Origin: Gemmatimonadota bacterium
GTDB lineage: Bacteria > Gemmatimonadota > Gemmatimonadetes > Gemmatimonadales > Gemmatimonadaceae
DNA length: 59,036 nt
Direction of reading: 5' to 3'
Assembly: GCA_947461225.1 (NCBI GenBank)
Contig: CANHJV010000003.1
Location: forward strand, 1-59,036
Both the position numbers and the translations under genes were made by a program. Every line of letters begins with the position of its first letter. The first letter of the stretch is position 1. Below the pieces are notes generated by a model that worked only from the letters and a program-made list of their open reading frames with translations, was not told the DNA's origin and did not search any database. Below, piece after piece: positions 53,609-59,036 of this stretch.

Positions 53609-53808
53609 CAGTGCGTCTCCTCGCCGCTGTGCGGCCGATGAATGAAGGTCTTCGGGCCGGCCGACTTGGGCCACCCATCACGCGGACCCTGCGGTGATTC
53701 GAGGGGATAGCCTTCCCGCTTGTCTTCGCGTCGAATGTAGATGATCAGCCCTGCGAAAAATATCCAGAACGCATACAGGGCGATCTGAGCTCCGTCGATG
53801 TACTGCAT
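53608..53808 (-). CDS. puhA: Reaction centre H subunit, separate transmembrane polypeptide
   Basis: A 66-residue protein equal to the N terminus of normal Puh[21 protein letters not shown] membrane helix, KREGYPLES, then GPKTFIHRP, where other H subunits read PKTFxLPHG. It then stops (HSGEETH) and the rest of H starts as a new protein. ATG 53808 begins MQYIDGAQ; the track start at 53913 lies inside lhaA. The two pieces total 246 residues, close to a whole H subunit. Confidence 0.92.
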   Translation of the reverse strand: MQYIDGAQIALYAFWIFFAGLIIYIRREDKREGYPLESPQGPRDGWPKSAGPKTFIHRPHSGEETH

Positions 53809-53836
53809 CGCTACGGCTCCGAGTGTTGAAGAATGG

Positions 53837-55288
53837 TCAAGCGGGAATGTCGGCCAGTCCGAACGATCGGCTGGTTTGATCGCGCTCGGCTTGACCGGCG
53901 ACGCGACGGGCAACGAGAGGTCCTAGTGCCACCAGGGTGGCGAACAGCATCAAAATCTCGAGGTGATACACGGCAGAGTACGGGACCGACGGCACGTTCA
54001 AGCCCGGGCTGAGCGCGCCTTGCTGCACCAAATGCGAGAGCCAGTCCTTCATCACGCCGCTCAGCGCAAACGACAGCCCTTCCGCCGTCGCGAAGACCGC
54101 GCCCCACGCGCCGAGGGCAATCCCATGCTGCGAGGGATCGCGCAATTGCATGGCGAAGGACAACGTGCCAACACCGAAGAAGCCTTCCCCGAGGCCGATC
54201 AGCCCAACACCGAGGCGGAACATCCCCGCCGATTCCAGTGGACTGGCGAACACGATGCCGGCAAATCCGAGAATGCCGATCAGTGCCCCGAGTGCGGCGA
54301 GGCGAATCGGATCCTGCTGGCGGCGCAGCATCGACGCGGAGAGCCCAAACGCGATGACCGCGCCAACGGCCATGATGGCGGTGAGCATCGTGGTCTGCGA
54401 CACGGAAAGGCCGAGCACCTCCCCACCGTACGGTTCGAGCAGGACATCCTGCAGATTGAACGCGAAGAAACCGAGCCCCGACGCGACGAGCAGACGGACC
54501 GCCTGCCCTCCGCTTGAGAACGTGCGCCAGGCCTCGCGGAACATCGGACGGCGCTCACCCTTCGCATACTCGACCACACCGCGGACACGCGCTTCCTGCT
54601 TCCACAGGGAGATCATGTTCACCAGGATGGTGAAGACGGCGGTCCCCTGAATGACCTGAATGAGGCGCAGGGGTGTGAAGTCGCGTAACACCGACTCCAA
54701 GAAGAGCGCGCTGATCAGCGTCCCCATGAGCATCATCAGATACATCAGCGCGATCACGCGCGGCCGCTTGTCTTCGGACACGACATCCGTGGCCAACGCG
54801 AGCCCCGCCGTCTGTGTGGTGTGCGCGCCGGCACCCACGAGCAGGAAGGCGAGCGCCGTGCCGGCATGGCCGATCCACGATGGCCCGACTCGTGGGCCAT
54901 CAGAAAGCACGAGCAAGGCGAACGGCATGATCGACAGCCCCGCGAACTGCAGCATGGTCCCGCCCCAGAGGAACGGCACGCGCTTCCAGCCCAAGAGACT
55001 CTTGTGGGTGTCGGACTTGAAGCCGATCAACGCACGGAACGGGGCGGCCAGCAACGGGATGGCCAACATGATCGCGACCAGTGACGCCGGAACGCGCAGC
55101 TCGAGAATCATCACGCGATTCAACGTGCCGACGAACAGCGTCTGCACCATCCCCACGGACAGCTGAAACAGGGACAGGCGCAACAGTCGGCTTAACGGCA
55201 TGTCCGCGGTCGCGACATCCGCAAACGGCATGAACCGCGTACCGAGCGTCAGCCAGACGCGCACAGAAACCCCAGGCTTCGGTGCCAT
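53837..55288 (-). CDS. lhaA: LhaA/PucC-family light-harvesting complex assembly protein
   Basis: A 483-residue MFS-fold protein with 12 helices of the PucC/LhaA (BCD) group rather than an ordinary transporter: [65 protein letters not shown], and [19 protein letters not shown]. These proteins assist LH1 or LH2 assembly, possibly by delivering BChl. It lies 5 bases after acsF and 28 bases before puhA(TM), the usual place of lhaA. Confidence 0.93.
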   Translation of the reverse strand: MAPKPGVSVRVWLTLGTRFMPFADVATADMPLSRLLRLSLFQLSVGMVQTLFVGTLNRVMILELRVPASLVAIMLAIPLLAAPFRALIGFKSDTHKSLLGWKRVPFLWGGTMLQFAGLSIMPFALLVLSDGPRVGPSWIGHAGTALAFLLVGAGAHTTQTAGLALATDVVSEDKRPRVIALMYLMMLMGTLISALFLESVLRDFTPLRLIQVIQGTAVFTILVNMISLWKQEARVRGVVEYAKGERRPMFREAWRTFSSGGQAVRLLVASGLGFFAFNLQDVLLEPYGGEVLGLSVSQTTMLTAIMAVGAVIAFGLSASMLRRQQDPIRLAALGALIGILGFAGIVFASPLESAGMFRLGVGLIGLGEGFFGVGTLSFAMQLRDPSQHGIALGAWGAVFATAEGLSFALSGVMKDWLSHLVQQGALSPGLNVPSVPYSAVYHLEILMLFATLVALGPLVARRVAGQAERDQTSRSFGLADIPA

Positions 55289-55293
55289 CGACC

Positions 55294-56379
55294 CTACCAG
55301 ACCGGCTGCATACGGACATCCGCTGGCAACGCCTGACGATGCGGCGTGCGCAGGAACAGCTGCACGAACGTCAGCGCGTTGGCGGCCTTGAGCAACACGA
55401 CCTTGACGCCCGACAGGAACCCGCCGCCCGTTTCATGCTTCCGCATGGCGTCCGTGTTCTTCCACATCCGATCCATCAACGCCCAGAAGGCTTCGCTCTC
55501 AGTGTCGATCGTGTCCGGAAACACTTGCCGGCAGATCAGGTTCGTGAGCTTGATGACGCGCCGATCGTAGTCGTCTACGTCAATACCCATGTACCCAAAA
55601 AATGGCGCACGCGCATGATCACGCACGTACATCGTGCAGAACACCGCCAACAGGAAGAAGCGAATCCAGAGCTTGTTCCGCCCCTCCAACAGTTCCGGAT
55701 TGGAGCGCATCAGCACGGCGAACGCCTCGCCGTGGCGGAACTCGTCGAGACACCAGTTCTCGAACCACTTGAAGATGGGGTGGAATCGCTTGTCGGGTTG
55801 CTTCTCGAAGTTGCGGAAGATCGTCACATAGCGCGCGTACCCGATCTTCTCGGACAGATAGGTGGCGTAATAGATGAACTTCGGCTGAAAGAACGTGTAC
55901 TTCTTGGCCTTCGTGAGGAAGCTGAGATCCACCGCTACGTCAAAGTCGTTGAGCGTGTGGTTGATAAAGCCCGCGTGCCGCCCTTCGTCACGACTCATGA
56001 AGCCAAACAGCTCGCGCACTTCGGGGTTCTTGATCCGCTTCTTGATTTCCGCATAGAGAATGCAGCCACTGAACTCGGCGGTAACCGACGACACCAGAAA
56101 CTCGATGAACTGCTCGCGCAGCGTCGGGTCCATCGAGGCGAAGTCCGCATCAAACTCTTCGTTCCGTTTGAAGTGGTTCTTATTGGGATCGCGCCGGAAC
56201 TCGGCGAGAATATCATCCCACATCTGCTGGTGTTCGGGCTTGATGCGGAGCGCGTCGATCTTGGCAAAATCCGTGGTATAAAACCGCGGATTCAGCATGG
56301 CATCCTGCTGCGCGTTCTTGGTGCTGTCGTTCACGTTGTCGTACGCGCGAACGGGCAACTCAGTAGCGGTCGGGTACAT
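55294..56379 (-). CDS. acsF: Aerobic Mg-protoporphyrin IX monomethyl ester cyclase
   Basis: A 361-residue di-iron oxidative cyclase that closes ring E using O2. It has NPRFYTTDFAKIDALRI, the iron ligands in VTAEFSGCILYAE, MSRDEGRHAGFINHTL and NWCLDEFRHGEAFAVLM, and YVRDHARAPFFGYMGID. An oxygen-dependent cyclase shows pigment synthesis can run in the presence of oxygen. GAGGAGA lies about 10 bases before the ATG. It is in the bchHLM-orf-acsF-lhaA-puh block. Confidence 0.96.
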   Translation of the reverse strand: MYPTATELPVRAYDNVNDSTKNAQQDAMLNPRFYTTDFAKIDALRIKPEHQQMWDDILAEFRRDPNKNHFKRNEEFDADFASMDPTLREQFIEFLVSSVTAEFSGCILYAEIKKRIKNPEVRELFGFMSRDEGRHAGFINHTLNDFDVAVDLSFLTKAKKYTFFQPKFIYYATYLSEKIGYARYVTIFRNFEKQPDKRFHPIFKWFENWCLDEFRHGEAFAVLMRSNPELLEGRNKLWIRFFLLAVFCTMYVRDHARAPFFGYMGIDVDDYDRRVIKLTNLICRQVFPDTIDTESEAFWALMDRMWKNTDAMRKHETGGGFLSGVKVVLLKAANALTFVQLFLRTPHRQALPADVRMQPVW

Positions 56380-56396
56380 AGGTAGTCTGTCTCTCC

Positions 56397-56729
56397 TCAG
56401 CCTTCGAAGCCGACGTCGTACAGTTCATACAGTTCCGTGCCGCCGGTGAGCTTCACGAACTGCCGACGCAACCAACTGGCGCGCTGTACCGTAGCCCGTG
56501 AGGCATACGTACGCTGCGTCCCGAACGGAATGTGCGTCGGCGCATTGTGGACCAGCACCTGGTCGCCTGGGTCAACGTCAACGCCGTCGAGATCGACGTG
56601 CGCGTGGAAGTGGTCGTGCGTCGACTCGAGGTCGATCGTGCACGCGACCTCAACCCGTCGGCGCATCACGAACCACGCACCGACGGCGGCGACCCCAACG
56701 CCTGCGATCATCCATCCCATAACATCCAT
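56397..56729 (-). CDS. Small membrane-anchored protein within the photosynthesis cluster
   Basis: A 110-residue protein: one N-terminal membrane helix (GWMIAGVGVAAVGAWFVM), a basic stop (RRR), then a soluble part (DVDPGDQVLVHNAPTHIPFG, YASRATVQRASWLRRQFVKL) ending with ELYDVGFEG. I do not recognise a named family. It sits between bchM and acsF in the same operon (27 and 17 bases apart), which argues for a role in BChl synthesis, perhaps at the cyclase step, for which AcsF needs partner proteins in other lineages. ATG 56729 is used; GTG 56732 is next to it. Confidence 0.75.
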   Translation of the reverse strand: MDVMGWMIAGVGVAAVGAWFVMRRRVEVACTIDLESTHDHFHAHVDLDGVDVDPGDQVLVHNAPTHIPFGTQRTYASRATVQRASWLRRQFVKLTGGTELYELYDVGFEG

Positions 56730-56756
56730 CACGTCGATCCTTGAAAACGGTAGGCG

Positions 56757-57559
56757 TCAGCGCCGCGAAGGGTTCGTTGTCCCGAGCGAGCTGTGATGCA
56801 ATGCGATGGCCATGGAGCGATAAAAACCGCGTTCCACCAGCCGTGTCCCAACCATACCCCATGTATCGAGGACTGGCGAGCCCAATAGCGCCGTTCTGAA
56901 CGCCCGCTCAGAGACGGGAACGATCGCCGGCGCCCGGTCCGATTTCGGGAATAGGCGCCCGACGGCGCGCATGGCCACGAGCATGGGCGTCCCCGGCACC
57001 ACCGTGATCAACATCTTCTCGCGGACCCGCGGCGCCAGCGTGCCAAGGGCGGCCACCAGGTCCGGCAAGTCGTAGTGGATGAGAGAGTCCATCGCGACCA
57101 TATGATCGAACTCGCCAAGGGCGGGGTCGAGCATGTCCCCCGATCGGAAATCAATCTCCACGCCTTCGGCCTCGGCGCGTTCGCGCGCATGCTCCACCAG
57201 CGTGGGCGACAGGTCAATCGCGACCACCTCGGCACCGCGCTTCGCGAGATCGATCGCCAACGTGCCGGTCCCACAGCCCGCGTCGAGAATCCGCACGCCG
57301 TGCAGGTCCGGCGCCATCCACCGGAGGAGAGTCCCGCGCATCTGATCGCGGCCAGCACGGACCGTGGCGCGGATGCGAGACACCGGTGCATCCGAAGTCA
57401 GCGTTTTCCACGCGGCCGAGGCCGTGCGGTCAAAGTATTCCCCGATCCAGGCCCGCCGCTCGAGGTACGACACCGATGTGGCGTGCGAACCCCCAGGCGA
57501 CGTTCCATCGAACGACGGACCCGGATTCGTGGGAATTTCAGTGAAGAGTTGAGGAGACA

Positions 57560-57560
<1 letters not shown>
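56757..57560 (-). CDS. bchM: Mg-protoporphyrin IX O-methyltransferase
   Basis: A 267-residue SAM-dependent methyltransferase. Family marks are YLERRAWIGEYFDRTASAAW, SAM site ILDAGCGTGTLAIDLAKRG, MVAMDSLIHYDLPDLVAAL and a late RGFYRSMAIAL. It methylates the propionate of Mg-protoporphyrin IX, producing the AcsF substrate. The ATG shares one base with the bchL stop. Confidence 0.94.
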
Positions 57561-58471
<911 letters not shown>

Positions 58472-58481
58472 TTAGGGCAAA

Positions 58482-59036
58482 TCATGCGAACACCCCCTCC
58501 AGACGATCTTCGAGGTCCGCTGCCGCATTGCGCAGCGCCTCGAGCGTCTCTTCATCGGGGGCCCAGAACCCGCGATCGTTCGCTTCCAACAAACGTTGGG
58601 CAAGCCCCGAGGCGGCATCCGGATTGGCCTGCGCGAGACGCTCGCGCATGGCATCATCGAGCACAAACGTCTTCGTTGCTTCTGCGTACACCCACGCCGG
58701 CACGGCACCCTTCCCGCCCGTGGCCGACCATCCAAACGTCGTGATGACGTGCCCGGCGATATTCCGGGCGCCTTCGTAGCCGTACTCGAGCTGACTCTCG
58801 TACCAGCGCGGATTGAGCAGCTTGGTGCGCGACTCGAGTTCGACCTGCTCGGTGAGCGTGCGCACCTTGCCCTGCGCGTTGTTGTAATCGCCCACGTACA
58901 CCGCCGGCGCGTCACCGCCACGCTGCTGCGCGATCACGCGGGTCATCCCGCCCAGCGACTCCACGTACTGATCGATGTCGGTGGCGCCGAGGTCGACCGA
59001 GTCGAGCCCTTGGAACGACAGGGTGGCTTGCCCGAG
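58482..59036 (-). CDS. bchH: Magnesium chelatase subunit H, C-terminal part
   Basis: The last 184 codons of bchH; the frame is open to the right edge (59036), so the ATG at 58964 is internal. Visible: SLGGMTRVIAQQRGGDAPAV, TLTEQVELESRTKLLNPRWY, GYEGARNIAGHVITTFGWSA and the C-terminal family block ending DRLEGVFA. BchH binds protoporphyrin IX and is the catalytic subunit of Mg chelatase. bchL starts 25 bases after its stop, giving the standard bchH-bchL-bchM order. Confidence 0.95.
   Translation of the reverse strand, partial: LGQATLSFQGLDSVDLGATDIDQYVESLGGMTRVIAQQRGGDAPAVYVGDYNNAQGKVRTLTEQVELESRTKLLNPRWYESQLEYGYEGARNIAGHVITTFGWSATGGKGAVPAWVYAEATKTFVLDDAMRERLAQANPDAASGLAQRLLEANDRGFWAPDEETLEALRNAAADLEDRLEGVFA

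Noticed and set aside
53608-53610. puhA split as a simple sequencing frameshift
   Set aside because: Upstream piece ends and downstream piece begins with a clean TGATG junction, each piece is complete for its domain, and the flanking operon is intact; kept as a finding but raw reads would settle it.
53837-55288. Calling this an ordinary MFS drug or sugar transporter
   Set aside because: The motifs and position between acsF and puhA are those of the LhaA/PucC assembly family.

Overview
The window looks like chromosomal DNA of a phototrophic member of the Gemmatimonadota, most probably Gemmatimonas or a close relative. It is GC-rich and densely coding, and it carries a type-2 (proteobacterial-type) bacteriochlorophyll a photosynthesis gene cluster with oddities expected of that lineage: the reaction-centre H subunit is split into two genes, the puf operon has two different alpha-type antenna genes, and the reaction-centre M subunit has a long C-terminal tail. 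The taxon is my inference from gene content; no rRNA marker is present.

Left part (1-29.1 kb): ordinary flanking chromosome. It holds the 3' end of a ComM/YifB ATPase gene, an exported D-aminoacylase-like amidohydrolase, an FKBP lipoprotein with a clear terminator, a ThrE-type exporter, an MFS transporter, a 4'-phosphopantetheinyl transferase, menaquinone methyltransferase (ubiE/menG), a thioredoxin-like protein convergent with a VKOR-family membrane protein, a DUF485/ActP-type symporter pair, a GGDEF diguanylate cyclase, an aldehyde dehydrogenase, a pseudokinase-kinase fusion, a very large NtrY-like histidine kinase, an exported protein of unknown function, and a tripartite export operon (TolC-like, MacA-like, one MacB-type ATPase and four different FtsX/MacB-like permeases in a row).

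Right part (29.1-59 kb): the photosynthesis gene cluster. Block 1 (minus strand) is bchI-bchD-puhE. Divergent from it is block 2 (plus): crtF-bchC-bchX-bchY-bchZ. bchO is on the minus strand, back to back with block 3 (plus): pufB, two pufA genes, pufL, pufM, pufC. Block 4 (minus, entering from the right edge) is bchH(partial)-bchL-bchM-orf-acsF-lhaA/pucC-puhA(TM)-puhA(cytoplasmic)-puhB-puhC. Together they cover Mg insertion (BchIDH), methylation (BchM), ring E closure (AcsF), the L subunit of protochlorophyllide reductase, chlorin reduction (BchXYZ), bacteriochlorophyllide oxidation (BchC), a carotenoid O-methyltransferase, the antenna and reaction centre, and assembly factors.

Inserted between puf and puh is a non-photosynthetic signalling island (44.6-51.9 kb). 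It has a TerY-like vWA protein, a PP2C phosphatase and an atypical protein kinase (a TerY-P-type triad), followed by two paralogous single-pass membrane proteins with matching N-terminal and C-terminal domains and two further small unknown proteins. This is the best candidate here for an undescribed system.

Regulation visible in the sequence: TGT-N12-ACA (PpsR/CrtJ-type) palindromes lie in front of crtF/bchI, bchC and pufB, and the bchC and puf copies share one layout. A strong hairpin sits between the antenna genes and pufL. Many first-in-operon genes in the left part, and crtF, have a TANNNT hexamer 5-8 bases before the start codon, which suggests leaderless transcripts, while puf genes have clear GGAG ribosome binding sites. 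I saw no tRNA, rRNA, CRISPR array or insertion sequence.
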